Below, piece by piece: positions 16,934 through 25,485 of a stretch of 64,000 bases of DNA. The position numbers and the translations under genes were made by a program. Source of the stretch: Burkholderiaceae bacterium (GTDB taxonomy: Bacteria > Pseudomonadota > Gammaproteobacteria > Burkholderiales > Burkholderiaceae_E); assembly GCA_024235875.1 (NCBI GenBank), contig JACKLP010000001.1, forward strand, positions 558,001 through 622,000, given 5' to 3'. Position 1 is the first letter of the stretch. Each line of letters opens with the position of its first letter. The notes beneath the pieces were generated by a model, which was not told the origin of the DNA, did no database searches, and saw nothing but the letters and a program-made list of their open reading frames with translations.

Positions 16934-18577
16934 ATGCCCTGGCAATCGCACGATGTTCGCAACCAGTTCGACGACCTGACGGGTTACGACCTCTACACGA
17001 GCGACCTCGCGCTGCAAGCCGCGGTCACATGCCATGGCGGAAGCGACCACGCTTCGCTGCGCGACCACGGCGTCGCGATGGGCGACGCCGACAACTACCG
17101 GCTCGCCGAGCAAGCCAATCGCTTCACGCCGGAGTTGCGCGCATTCGATGCACGCGGCCGGCGCACCGACGTCGTCGAGTTCCATCCGAGCTGGCACCAC
17201 TGGCTGGCGCAGGCCCGTCGTCATGGGCTGCATGCATCGCCCTTCTCGGGCGAGTCGCCCGGACGCTGGATCGAATGGGCCGCGCGCTTCTACATGCATG
17301 CGCAGATCGAATCCGGTAGCCAATGCCCGACCGCGATGACGCTGGGCTGCATTCCTCTGCTCGAGCGCGAGCCCGCGCTTTGGAGCGGGCTCGGCGAGAG
17401 GCTGCTGAGCCGCGACTACGACGCGACCGACCGGCCTGTCGAACAGAAGTCGTCGATCTGGATCGGCATGGGGATGACCGAGAAGCAAGGCGGCTCAGAC
17501 GTTCGAACGAATGCCACGACGGCGACGCCCATCGGACCCGGCGGACGGGGCGGCGAGTACTTGCTGCGCGGCCACAAGTGGTTCTTCTCGGCCCCGATGT
17601 GCGACGCGCACCTGGTGGTGGCGCGCGCCCCGGACGAAGGCCTCGCCTGCTTCTATGTTCCTCGTTGGCGCCCCGACGGCACCCGCAACGCGATCGAGAT
17701 CCAACGGCTCAAGAACAAGGTCGGCAACCGGAGCAATTCGAGCAGCGAGGTCGAGTTCCTCGATGCCTGGGGGATGATGATCGGCGAGCCGGGCCGGGGC
17801 ATTCCGACCATCATCGAGATGGCCACCTACACGCGGCTGACCTGTGCGATCAGCAGCGCCGGATTCATGCGCCAGGCCGTGGTCCAGGCGATCGCCTATG
17901 CCAGGCAGCGCGAGGCCTTCGGGCGCGTGCTCGCCGCCCAGCCCCTGATGACGACCGTACTGGCCGACATGGCGCTCGAGAGCGAGGCGGCCATGACGCT
18001 CGCGATGCGACTCGCGGCAGCCTATGCGTCGGACGATGCATCCGCGCGCGCCTGGCGACGGATCATGACGCCGGCGGCCAAGTTCTGGATCTGCAAGCGT
18101 GCCGTCGAGCTCACCGGCGAGGCGATGGAGGTCTTTGGCGGCAACGGTTATGTGGACGACGGCATCATGGCCCGCTTGTTCCGCGAGGCGCCGGTCAACT
18201 CGATCTGGGAAGGCTCGGGCAATGTCATGTGCCTCGACGTACTGCGCGCGATCGCGCGCGAGCCCGCCCAGCTGTTCGGACTACTCGACGAACTCGAGCG
18301 CCACGCCGACGGCGACGCACGCCTGATCGCCGAGGCCAAGGCGCTACGTGCCCGCGTGTCCGGCCCCGTCGATTCGCTCGAAGCCGGCGCTCGCGCGTTC
18401 ACCGCGCGGCTGGTCGTGCTCGCACAGGCCTGCCTGTTGCGTCGCGACGCACCCGGGTTCGTCGCCGATGCATTCGCCTCGACCCGGCTCTCGCGCGGCT
18501 GGGGCCATGTGAGCGGCTGCGTCGACACCGAGGCCTTCGACGCGGGCAAGCTCCTGGCGCGTGCGCTGCCCCAGTGA
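16934..18577 (+). CDS. aidB: Acyl-CoA dehydrogenase family protein AidB
   Basis: FAD flavoprotein of 547 residues, close in length to E. coli AidB (about 541). It has the AidB-type N-terminus (RNQFDDLTGYDLYTSD), the substrate/FAD loop GMGMTEKQGGSDVRTN (about residue 180), KWFFSAPMCDAHLVVARA, and the C-terminal EVFGGNGYVDDGIMARLFREAPVNSIWEG. AidB belongs to the adaptive response to alkylation, has weak isovaleryl-CoA dehydrogenase activity and binds DNA in E. coli. It sits 69 bases after fbpC, so it may or may not be in that transcript; no ada genes are nearby. Confidence 0.9.
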   Translation: MPWQSHDVRNQFDDLTGYDLYTSDLALQAAVTCHGGSDHASLRDHGVAMGDADNYRLAEQANRFTPELRAFDARGRRTDVVEFHPSWHHWLAQARRHGLHASPFSGESPGRWIEWAARFYMHAQIESGSQCPTAMTLGCIPLLEREPALWSGLGERLLSRDYDATDRPVEQKSSIWIGMGMTEKQGGSDVRTNATTATPIGPGGRGGEYLLRGHKWFFSAPMCDAHLVVARAPDEGLACFYVPRWRPDGTRNAIEIQRLKNKVGNRSNSSSEVEFLDAWGMMIGEPGRGIPTIIEMATYTRLTCAISSAGFMRQAVVQAIAYARQREAFGRVLAAQPLMTTVLADMALESEAAMTLAMRLAAAYASDDASARAWRRIMTPAAKFWICKRAVELTGEAMEVFGGNGYVDDGIMARLFREAPVNSIWEGSGNVMCLDVLRAIAREPAQLFGLLDELERHADGDARLIAEAKALRARVSGPVDSLEAGARAFTARLVVLAQACLLRRDAPGFVADAFASTRLSRGWGHVSGCVDTEAFDAGKLLARALPQ

Positions 18578-18584
18578 GCCGGGT

Positions 18585-19763
18585 CTACAACGCCCGGCCG
18601 GCGGCATGCGCGCTCGCCCAGGCCCACTGGAAGTTGTAGCCGCCGAGCCAACCGGTCACATCGACGACCTCGCCGATCGCATACAGGCCGGGCACCGCGC
18701 TGGCGGCCATCGTCTTGGACGACAGGCCCGCCGTGTCGATACCGCCCGCCGTGACTTCGGCCTTGGCGAACCCCTCGGTGCCACTCGGTTCGAAGCGCCA
18801 GCTCGCCAGCTGCGCGGCCGCTTCGTCGAGCGTCTTGTCGGACAGATTCGCGAGCTCGCCGCGCAAGTCGACGCGCGCGGCCAGCACCTCGGCCAGGCGC
18901 GACGGTAGATCGTCGGCCAACACCGACGCGAGCGTCGCCTTGGGTCGCGCACGCTTCGCCTGGCGCAGCCATCCGGCGGACCGGTCGGGCAGGAAGTCGA
19001 TCTCCAGCGGCATGCGATGGCGCCAATAGCTCGACGCCTGAAGGATCGCGGGCCCGGAAAGCCCCCGATGCGTGAACAAGGCGGATTCTCGAAACGCCTG
19101 CCCGCCGGCCCGGGCGACCACCGGCGCCGACACGCCCGACAGCCCCTTGAATATCGACTCGGTCTCGGCCAGTTTCAGTGGAACGAGCGCTGGGCGGGGC
19201 TCGACGATCTTCAGGCCGAAGCGTCGCGCCAGTGCGTAACCGAAGTCGGTCGCGCCCAGCTTGGGGATCGACAGTCCCCCGGTTGCGATGACCAGGGCGG
19301 ACGAAATGGCGACACGGCTGCCAATCCGGATCTCGAAGTCGGCGCCACGGCGCTCGATCCCGGCAACGGGATCGCCCAGGCCGATCTCCACTGCGCCCGC
19401 CGCGCATTCGTCGAGCAGCATCCGCACGATCTGCTTGGCCGATCCGTCGCAAAAGAGCTGGCCGAGCGTCTTTTCGTGCCAGGCAATGCGATGTCGTTCG
19501 ACCAACGCGATGAAATCGTCGGGCCGATACCGACGCAACGCCGAGGTCGCGAATCTCGGATTGGCCGAGATGAAATGGGTCGCCGCGGTCTGGAGGTTGG
19601 TGAAATTGCACCGGCCGCCGCCCGAGATCAGGATCTTTCGTCCCGGTGCATCGCCATGGTCCACCAGCAACACGCGCCGACCGCGCTGGCCCGCAACGGC
19701 TGCGCACATCAGCCCGGCGGCACCGGCGCCCACGATCACGGCATCGAAGCGATCGGTGCCCAT
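18585..19763 (-). CDS. NAD(P)/FAD-dependent oxidoreductase, YhiN/BaiN (HI0933) family
   Basis: Flavoprotein of 392 residues. The N-terminal dinucleotide motif VIVGAGAAGLMCAAVAG is followed by the family signature GRKILISGGGRCNFTN (residues about 40-55). The C-terminus has DVTGWLGGYNFQWAWASAHAAG, the conserved FAD-contact segment. The family is widespread and mostly uncharacterised, and some members reduce steroid enones. It is 22 bases downstream of atuA in the same direction, so it may be the last gene of the tetR-atuA unit. It converges with aidB. Confidence 0.88.
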   Translation of the reverse strand: MGTDRFDAVIVGAGAAGLMCAAVAGQRGRRVLLVDHGDAPGRKILISGGGRCNFTNLQTAATHFISANPRFATSALRRYRPDDFIALVERHRIAWHEKTLGQLFCDGSAKQIVRMLLDECAAGAVEIGLGDPVAGIERRGADFEIRIGSRVAISSALVIATGGLSIPKLGATDFGYALARRFGLKIVEPRPALVPLKLAETESIFKGLSGVSAPVVARAGGQAFRESALFTHRGLSGPAILQASSYWRHRMPLEIDFLPDRSAGWLRQAKRARPKATLASVLADDLPSRLAEVLAARVDLRGELANLSDKTLDEAAAQLASWRFEPSGTEGFAKAEVTAGGIDTAGLSSKTMAASAVPGLYAIGEVVDVTGWLGGYNFQWAWASAHAAGRAL

Positions 19764-19785
19764 GACGAGATCGGCGCGCCGGCCG

Positions 19786-21570
19786 CTAACGGATCTCGAC
19801 GCTGTCGGGCACCGGCACTCGCATCGTCAACAGCACCTGGGCATAGGCCTTGGCAAGGTTGTCCGTGTGCAGGGACGCCATGCCGCCGCCGCCCAATGCA
19901 TCGTGCAAGAGAAAGTTCATCGCGCCGAAGCCCGGCAGATCGAAGCGCTCCACCAACGAGGGTGCCCGGTGTGCGAAATGCGCGGCCACACGCTTGGGTG
20001 TCAACCACTCGGACAACCAGGGCAGGTAGGCGGGGTCGCGCGCGATCACCCCGATGTTGGCCTTGTTGCCCTTGTCGCCGGACCGAGCCCAGGCCAGGCG
20101 TATCAAGGGGACCTCACGCGTTGGCGAGTCGGGCTCGGCACTCGGGTGAGACAGCGCCGGTGGCAGATCGCCTGCATCGAATCCACCGTCCGCCGGGACG
20201 GTCACCGTGCGCCGCTCTCCGTCCACATCGATCTCGACCGCGATCTCGCGCTTCGGCAGCAGGAAAGAGAACAGCCGGATCACCGGCGTCGGTGTCGGGC
20301 GCCCGCCCACCAACCCGCAGGTCCCCGGCGCCATCGACGTGCCCGCGGGGGCGAACTCGCGCGCGAACAAGGACAGGCTGGCTCGCGACGGTGCCTTGAC
20401 CGCGATCTTGAGCACCACCTCGCGCGACACCGGGTTCGCATTGCCCCCGAACATGTCCTCTGCGCCCAGCACCTCGATGCGCGACTCGGTATACGGCGGC
20501 AGACCCATCATGTCGATCATGCGGCTCGTGCGCGCCAGAATCGCATGGCCGGTCCGACGAGCCTTCTCGGCGGCACGCTCGCCGCCGATCGTGAGAAAGG
20601 CGGTGTTCCGGTAGCCGTCGGCGAAGGTCAGGCTCACCTTGTAGGTGTCGGTGGGCGGCCGGCCGCGTGCACCCGAAACGCGTACCCGATCAGAGCCGAG
20701 TTGCTCGAAGCGAACGCCGGTGAAATCGCAGGTGACGTCCGGAACGAAATACGATCTCGGGTCGCCGATCTCGTAGAGGAGTTGCTCGGCCACCGAGGCA
20801 ACGCTGACGAGTCCTCCCGTGCCCGGCGGCTTCTCGATCGTGAAGCTGCCGTCCGGGCTGGCCTCGAGCACCGGAAATCCGATGTTCTCCCAATCCGGAA
20901 CCGACTCCCAGTCGGTGAACAGGCCGCCCGTGCACTGCGCCCCACATTCGACCAGATGCCCGGCCAGCGTTCCCTGGGCGAGTTTGTCGTGTTCCTCCGG
21001 TCCCCAGCCGAACGCATGCATCAGCACGCCGAGCGTCACCGCGGAATCCACGCAGCGACCGGTGATCACGACGTCGCAACCGGCGTCGAGAGCGCGCGCG
21101 ATCGGGATCGCGCCCAAGTACGCGTTGACGCTGGCGACCCGCTCGGGAAAGGGCTCTCCCGAGTAGAGCTCGGTCACGCCGCTCGCGCGCAGCGCATCGG
21201 CACGGTCTTGAAGATCGTCACCCAGTACGACGCCGATCCGCAGCGGAATCTCGTGCTCGTCGGCAACCCGTTGCAAGGCGTCGCGGCAAGCGATCGGATT
21301 CACGCCGCCTGCATTCGCGACCACGCGGATGCCTTTCTCCTGGAGCGCCGGCAGGAGCTGGCGCATCGTGATCTCGACGAAATCGGTCGCGAAGCCCGCG
21401 AGCGGGTTCTTGGCCCGCTGGGCTGCCATGATGGACATCGTCACTTCGGCCAGATAGTCGAAGACCAGGAAGTCGACGTTGCCGCCTTCGACGAGCTGGG
21501 GTGCCGCGATCGCCGTATCGCCCCAGAAGCCCGATGCGCTCCCGATCCTGACCCGATCCCTAGTCGCCAT
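19786..21570 (-). CDS. atuA: AtuA-like protein (DUF1446, acyclic terpene utilisation)
   Basis: Large cytoplasmic protein of 594 residues from the AtuA/DUF1446 family, required for growth on citronellol/geraniol in Pseudomonas; its exact reaction is unsettled. The N-terminus RIGSASGFWGDTAIAAPQLV and DFLVFDYLAEVTMSIMA are highly characteristic, with ANAGGVNPIACRDAL and DVVITGRCVDSAVTLG after them. The C-terminal domain contains LAWARSGDKGNKANIGVIAR. The ATG at 21570 has a purine-rich leader (GGAGAGAGAG) and overlaps the tetR stop by 11 bases. It faces the acyl-CoA carboxylase operon, the standard context of this family. Confidence 0.88.
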   Translation of the reverse strand: MATRDRVRIGSASGFWGDTAIAAPQLVEGGNVDFLVFDYLAEVTMSIMAAQRAKNPLAGFATDFVEITMRQLLPALQEKGIRVVANAGGVNPIACRDALQRVADEHEIPLRIGVVLGDDLQDRADALRASGVTELYSGEPFPERVASVNAYLGAIPIARALDAGCDVVITGRCVDSAVTLGVLMHAFGWGPEEHDKLAQGTLAGHLVECGAQCTGGLFTDWESVPDWENIGFPVLEASPDGSFTIEKPPGTGGLVSVASVAEQLLYEIGDPRSYFVPDVTCDFTGVRFEQLGSDRVRVSGARGRPPTDTYKVSLTFADGYRNTAFLTIGGERAAEKARRTGHAILARTSRMIDMMGLPPYTESRIEVLGAEDMFGGNANPVSREVVLKIAVKAPSRASLSLFAREFAPAGTSMAPGTCGLVGGRPTPTPVIRLFSFLLPKREIAVEIDVDGERRTVTVPADGGFDAGDLPPALSHPSAEPDSPTREVPLIRLAWARSGDKGNKANIGVIARDPAYLPWLSEWLTPKRVAAHFAHRAPSLVERFDLPGFGAMNFLLHDALGGGGMASLHTDNLAKAYAQVLLTMRVPVPDSVEIR

Positions 21571-22300
21571 CTCTCTCTCCGTGTGCGCCGAGCTTGCGCT
21601 CGAGCCGACTGACCCGGCGCGCCAGCGAGGCCATGCCATCATCGGCTGCCGCCGGACGCATTCCGCTCAACCAAAGGTCCACCATCGTACTCGCGACCTT
21701 GGCCGGAACGAAGCTGTCGCGCCGCGAATGGGGTGACATCAGCCAATGCTCGACGCCGCCGAAGATCAGGTCGCGAACCATGGTCGGATCGATGTCGTCG
21801 CGCAATTCGCCGCGGGCGATTCCGTCGGTGATCGTCGTCATCAGGAAGCGGCTGTAGCGGCGGTTCAGCGCATGCAGCTTGCTGCCGGCATACGGCCGTG
21901 GCGCACGCCGCTCGTCGGCGATCAGGCGGGCGAAACCCGGGTCGTCGATCGCGATCCTCAGGTGGCGCGCGACCAGGTAGGCGAGCCGGTCGCGCGTACT
22001 GCCGAGCACCATGAAGTGAGGCTCGATATCGGCAATGAGCCGATCGTAGAAGTCGGCCAGCACGGCATCGAAGATCGCGCGCTTGCTCTCGAAGTACGTG
22101 TAGAGCGTGCCCTCGACGCACCCCGCTCGGGCGGCGATCGCCTTGATCGCGGCATGCTCGAGACCCGCCTCGAGAAAGACCTCGCGGGCAGCCTCCAGGA
22201 TCTCCCGACGTCGGGTCGCCTTGCGACGGCGCGGCGCCTGGCTCGCCGGGGCCGAACGCGGCGCGCGCCGGGCCGACAAGCGTGCCGGGTCAGCACTCAT
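21560..22300 (-). CDS. TetR-family transcriptional regulator
   Basis: DNA-binding repressor of 246 residues. An Arg-rich N-terminal stretch is followed by the TetR helix-turn-helix (REILEAAREVFLEAGLEHAAIKAIAARAGCVEGTLYTYFESK, residues about 32-75) and an all-helical ligand domain with VDLWLSGMRP near the end. It is divergent from the acyl-CoA carboxylase operon and overlaps the start of atuA. It probably controls both directions in response to a CoA thioester, as LiuR/AtuR-type regulators do. The effector is inferred from context only. Confidence 0.88.
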   Translation of the reverse strand: MSADPARLSARRAPRSAPASQAPRRRKATRRREILEAAREVFLEAGLEHAAIKAIAARAGCVEGTLYTYFESKRAIFDAVLADFYDRLIADIEPHFMVLGSTRDRLAYLVARHLRIAIDDPGFARLIADERRAPRPYAGSKLHALNRRYSRFLMTTITDGIARGELRDDIDPTMVRDLIFGGVEHWLMSPHSRRDSFVPAKVASTMVDLWLSGMRPAAADDGMASLARRVSRLERKLGAHGERDGD

Positions 22301-22411
22301 CGCCCATATGCCGCTTTCCGCGACATCCGATGCCGCGAGCGCTCATGTCCGAACCCGATCCCATCCCTGTCTCTCGTCATGTGCTGCCGAATGCGCATGC
22401 GCGCCGGTCCT

Positions 22412-22430
22412 TACTGAATTACGCTCAATA
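22412..22430. promoter_or_regulatory. Operator-like element 1 between tetR and the carboxylase operon
   Basis: The segment TACTGAATTACGCTCAATA shares the pattern CTGARTWMCSCTCAATA with a second copy about 160 bases away (22571-22590). The core TGA-N7-TCA is a partial inverted repeat. Two matching copies in a divergent regulator/operon gap suggest binding sites for the TetR protein. This is from inspection only. Confidence 0.5.
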
Positions 22431-22570
22431 TATCCTCTAGCCAGGCCACTGGGAAGCGATTGAAAAGGACGAACCTCGACACTGACGCGCCCCGCGGAAG
22501 CGCACCCCACTCACCCAGGTTCGAAGAATCCAGCGACGCGCTTGCACATAGGCACGAGTTGAGGCAGATT

Positions 22571-22590
22571 TCCTGAGTACCCCTCAATAA
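22571..22590. promoter_or_regulatory. Operator-like element 2 next to the carboxylase start
   Basis: TCCTGAGTACCCCTCAATAA matches element 1, with inverted TGAG/CTCA arms around five bases. It ends 15 bases before the preferred ATG (22606) and directly abuts the alternative ATG (22591). The rest of the 22301-22570 gap shows no gene. Confidence 0.5.
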
Positions 22591-22605
22591 ATGGGTCTTT
22601 CACGC

Positions 22606-24264
22606 ATGCCAAGCCTCGAATCGAAGATCGACACGACCAGCACCGAGTTCGCTACCCGTCGCGCCGCGATGCTCGACCTGGTCGACGCGATGCGCCGGCT
22701 CGAAGCCCGAGCGGTCGAAACCTCCGCCCGCGCCAAGCCACTGTTCGACCGCCGCAAGCAACTCCTGCCGCGTGAGCGGCTCGTGCGCCTGCTCGACCCG
22801 GGTGCGCCTTGGCTCGAGCTCTCGACGCTGGCCGGATACACACTCGATAACGCCGACCCCGGGCGCAGCGTTCCCGGCGGCGGCGTGATCGTAGGCATCG
22901 GATTCGTCTCCGGGACCCGTTGCCTGGTGAACGTCAGCGATGCGGGCATCAACGCCGGGGCCATCCAGCACATGGGGCGAGAAAAGATCCTGCGCGGCCA
23001 GGAGCTGGCGATGCAGAACCGTCTGCCCTATGTCCAACTCATCGAGTCGGCGGGCGCCAACCTGTTGCGCTACCAGGTCGAGGGCTTCATCCACGGCGGC
23101 GCGATCTTCTACAACCTGGCCCGGCTATCGGCCCAGGGCATTCCGGTGATCGGCGTGGTGCATGGCTCGTCGACGGCCGGCGGCGCCTACATGCCGGGAC
23201 TATCCGACTACGTGATCATGGTCCGCGGGAGAGCCAAGGCGTTCCTGGCCGGTCCTCCCCTGCTCAAGGCCGCCACCGGCGAGGTGGCCACCGACGAGGA
23301 ACTCGGTGGCGCGCAAATGCACACCGCCGTCTCGGGCCTGGGCGAGTATCTCGCCGAGGACGATGCCGACGCCTTACGCATCGCGCGCGACGTCATCGCG
23401 CGCATCGACTGGAAACGCGAGCGGGCAGCCAACCATACGGCCTCAGCGTCGCCGGCCGCACCGCGAACGCGCGCCAGCGATCCGGTCGCGCCGATATACC
23501 CGACCGACGAGTTGGCGGGCGCCATGCCGCTCGACTTTCGCGAGCCGGTCGACATGCGCGAGATCATCGCGCGCATCGTCGATCGCTCCGAGCTCCTGGA
23601 GTTCGGCGCTGATTACGGCCCGCAGACCTTGTGCGGCCACGCGGCGATCGACGGGCACGCGATCGGCATCATCACGAACAACGGCCCGCTCGACCCGGCA
23701 GGTAGCAACAAGGCCACGCATTTCATCCAGGCTTGCTGCCAATCCGGAACACCCTTGCTCTACCTCCAGAACACCACCGGGTACATCGTCGGCAAGACCT
23801 CCGAGCAGCAAGGCATGATCAAGCATGGCTCGAAGATGATCCAGGCTGTCTCGAACGCCACCGTGCCGTCGATCACCCTGCACTGTGGCGCATCTTTCGG
23901 CGCCGGAAACTACGGCATGTGCGGACGCGCCTTCGGGCCGCGCTTCGTGTTCTCCTGGCCCAACGCGAAGACCGCCGTGATGGGCGGCGAACAGGCCGCG
24001 CTGACAATGCGAATCGTCACCGAGGCCGGTGCCAAGCGCAAAGGCGTGCCGGTCGACGAGGAACAGCTCTGCGCGCTCGAGAAGCAAATCATCGAGAACT
24101 TCGATCGCCAGGCAAGCGCGTTTCACACGAGCGCGCACATGCTCGACGACGGTGTCATCGATCCACGCGACACCCGTCGCGTGCTGGCATTCGTGCTGGC
24201 CACATGCCGCGAGGCGGACAGCCATGAGCCCCGGCCGATGCAGTTCGGCGTCGCCCGCCCCTGA
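22606..24264 (+). CDS. Acyl-CoA carboxylase, carboxyltransferase subunit (AtuC/LiuB type)
   Basis: Beta subunit of a biotin-dependent acyl-CoA carboxylase, moving the carboxyl group from biotin to a branched enoyl-CoA such as methylcrotonyl-CoA or geranyl-CoA. It has 552 residues from the ATG at 22606 (MPSLESKIDTTSTEF, like family N-termini); an ATG at 22591 is possible. The crotonase-like halves show GSSTAGGAYMPGLSDYVIMV and FLAGPPLLKAATGEV in the N-domain, and LLYLQNTTGYIVGK, HCGASFGAGNYGMCGRAF and FSWPNAKTAVMGGEQAA in the C-domain. The atuA neighbour favours the geranyl-CoA/terpenoid branch, but the substrate cannot be fixed by eye. Confidence 0.88.
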   Translation: MPSLESKIDTTSTEFATRRAAMLDLVDAMRRLEARAVETSARAKPLFDRRKQLLPRERLVRLLDPGAPWLELSTLAGYTLDNADPGRSVPGGGVIVGIGFVSGTRCLVNVSDAGINAGAIQHMGREKILRGQELAMQNRLPYVQLIESAGANLLRYQVEGFIHGGAIFYNLARLSAQGIPVIGVVHGSSTAGGAYMPGLSDYVIMVRGRAKAFLAGPPLLKAATGEVATDEELGGAQMHTAVSGLGEYLAEDDADALRIARDVIARIDWKRERAANHTASASPAAPRTRASDPVAPIYPTDELAGAMPLDFREPVDMREIIARIVDRSELLEFGADYGPQTLCGHAAIDGHAIGIITNNGPLDPAGSNKATHFIQACCQSGTPLLYLQNTTGYIVGKTSEQQGMIKHGSKMIQAVSNATVPSITLHCGASFGAGNYGMCGRAFGPRFVFSWPNAKTAVMGGEQAALTMRIVTEAGAKRKGVPVDEEQLCALEKQIIENFDRQASAFHTSAHMLDDGVIDPRDTRRVLAFVLATCREADSHEPRPMQFGVARP

Positions 24265-24310
24265 TCGGAAAGCCCCCGCCTCGAGCGGGCAGGTCATTCG
24301 GAGACACACC

Positions 24311-25465
24311 GTGCTATTTACCGAAGAACACATCAGCATGCAGGACTCGTACAAGCGATTCATCGCGAGCGAGATCAACCCGCATGTCGACGAATGGGAG
24401 CAAGCCGAGATCTTTCCGGCCAAGGAGCTCTTCCGCAAAATGGGCAAGCTCGGGTTTCTGGGCGTCACCAAGCCCGTCGAGTACGGCGGCCTGGGGCTCG
24501 ACTACTCGTATTCGGTCGCGATGACCGAAGCGCTCGGATTCGTGGATTGCGGCGGCATCCCGATGGCCATCGGCGTTCAGACCGACATGGCCACGCCCGC
24601 ACTGGCCCGCTTCGGCTCCGACGAGGTCAAGACCGAGTTCCTGGCCCCGTCCATCTCTGGCGAATATGTCGCCTGCCTGGGTGTCTCCGAGGTCGGCGCC
24701 GGTTCCGACGTCGCGTCGATTCGCACGGTCGCGCGCAAGGACGGCGGCGACTACGTGATCGACGGCGGCAAGATGTGGACCACGAACGGCACGCAGGCCG
24801 ACTGGATCTGCCTGCTGGCAAACACCTCCGACGGCCCGGCGCATCGCAACAAGTCGCTGATCTGCGTTCCGATGCAGACCAAGGGCATCGAGATCGCTCG
24901 CAAGCTCAAGAAGGTGGGGATGAACTCGTCCGACACGGCGCAGATTCATTTCGACGCCGTCCGCGTGCCGCAACGCTATCTGATCGGCGAAGAAGGCATG
25001 GGGTTCCAGTACCAGATGATGCAATTCCAGGAAGAGCGGCTGTGGGCCGCATCCCGATGGACCGGCACCGACCGCATCCTGGACGAGACCATCGACTACC
25101 TGAGGGATCGCCAGGCCTTTGGCGGCAGCCTGCTCGACAACCAGTACATCCAGTACAAGCTGGCCGAACTGAAGTCCGAGGTCGAGGCGGTCCGGGCGCT
25201 CGTCTATCGCGCGACCGAGCTCTATATCGGTGGCACCGACGTCACGATGCTCGCGTCGATGTGCAAGCTCAAGGCCGCTCGGGTCGCGCGCGAGGTCGCC
25301 GACTGGTGCGTGCAGTTCTGGGGCGGCATGGGCTACATGCACGAGACCCGGGTGAATCGCTTCTGGCGAGACACGCGACTCGGTTCGATTGGCGGTGGCG
25401 CCGACGAGATCATGATGGGCATCATTGCCAAGCAGATGGGCATCAGCTCGCGCAAGCCGCGATGA
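24311..25465 (+). CDS. Acyl-CoA dehydrogenase (AtuD-like)
   Basis: FAD-dependent dehydrogenase of 384 residues that would introduce the alpha,beta double bond into an acyl-CoA. The GTG at 24311 (MLFTEEHISMQDSYKRF) has GGAG seven bases upstream; the open frame further 5' overlaps the carboxylase gene and is not used. Motifs: CLGVSEVGAGSDVASIRT (FAD/substrate loop, about residue 125), GKMWTTNGTQADWICLLAN, and the C-terminal CVQFWGGMGYMHETRVNRFWRDTRL, in which the catalytic Glu position should be checked by alignment. By position it would be the citronellyl-CoA dehydrogenase step of an atu pathway. It overlaps the next frame at ATGA. Confidence 0.87.
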   Translation: MLFTEEHISMQDSYKRFIASEINPHVDEWEQAEIFPAKELFRKMGKLGFLGVTKPVEYGGLGLDYSYSVAMTEALGFVDCGGIPMAIGVQTDMATPALARFGSDEVKTEFLAPSISGEYVACLGVSEVGAGSDVASIRTVARKDGGDYVIDGGKMWTTNGTQADWICLLANTSDGPAHRNKSLICVPMQTKGIEIARKLKKVGMNSSDTAQIHFDAVRVPQRYLIGEEGMGFQYQMMQFQEERLWAASRWTGTDRILDETIDYLRDRQAFGGSLLDNQYIQYKLAELKSEVEAVRALVYRATELYIGGTDVTMLASMCKLKAARVAREVADWCVQFWGGMGYMHETRVNRFWRDTRLGSIGGGADEIMMGIIAKQMGISSRKPR

Positions 25466-25485
25466 CCGACGAGGTAGGACCAAAG

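Noticed and set aside
19261..21612. 783-codon plus-strand frame
   Set aside because: Antisense to atuA and the YhiN-type gene; composition typical of GC-rich shadow frames.
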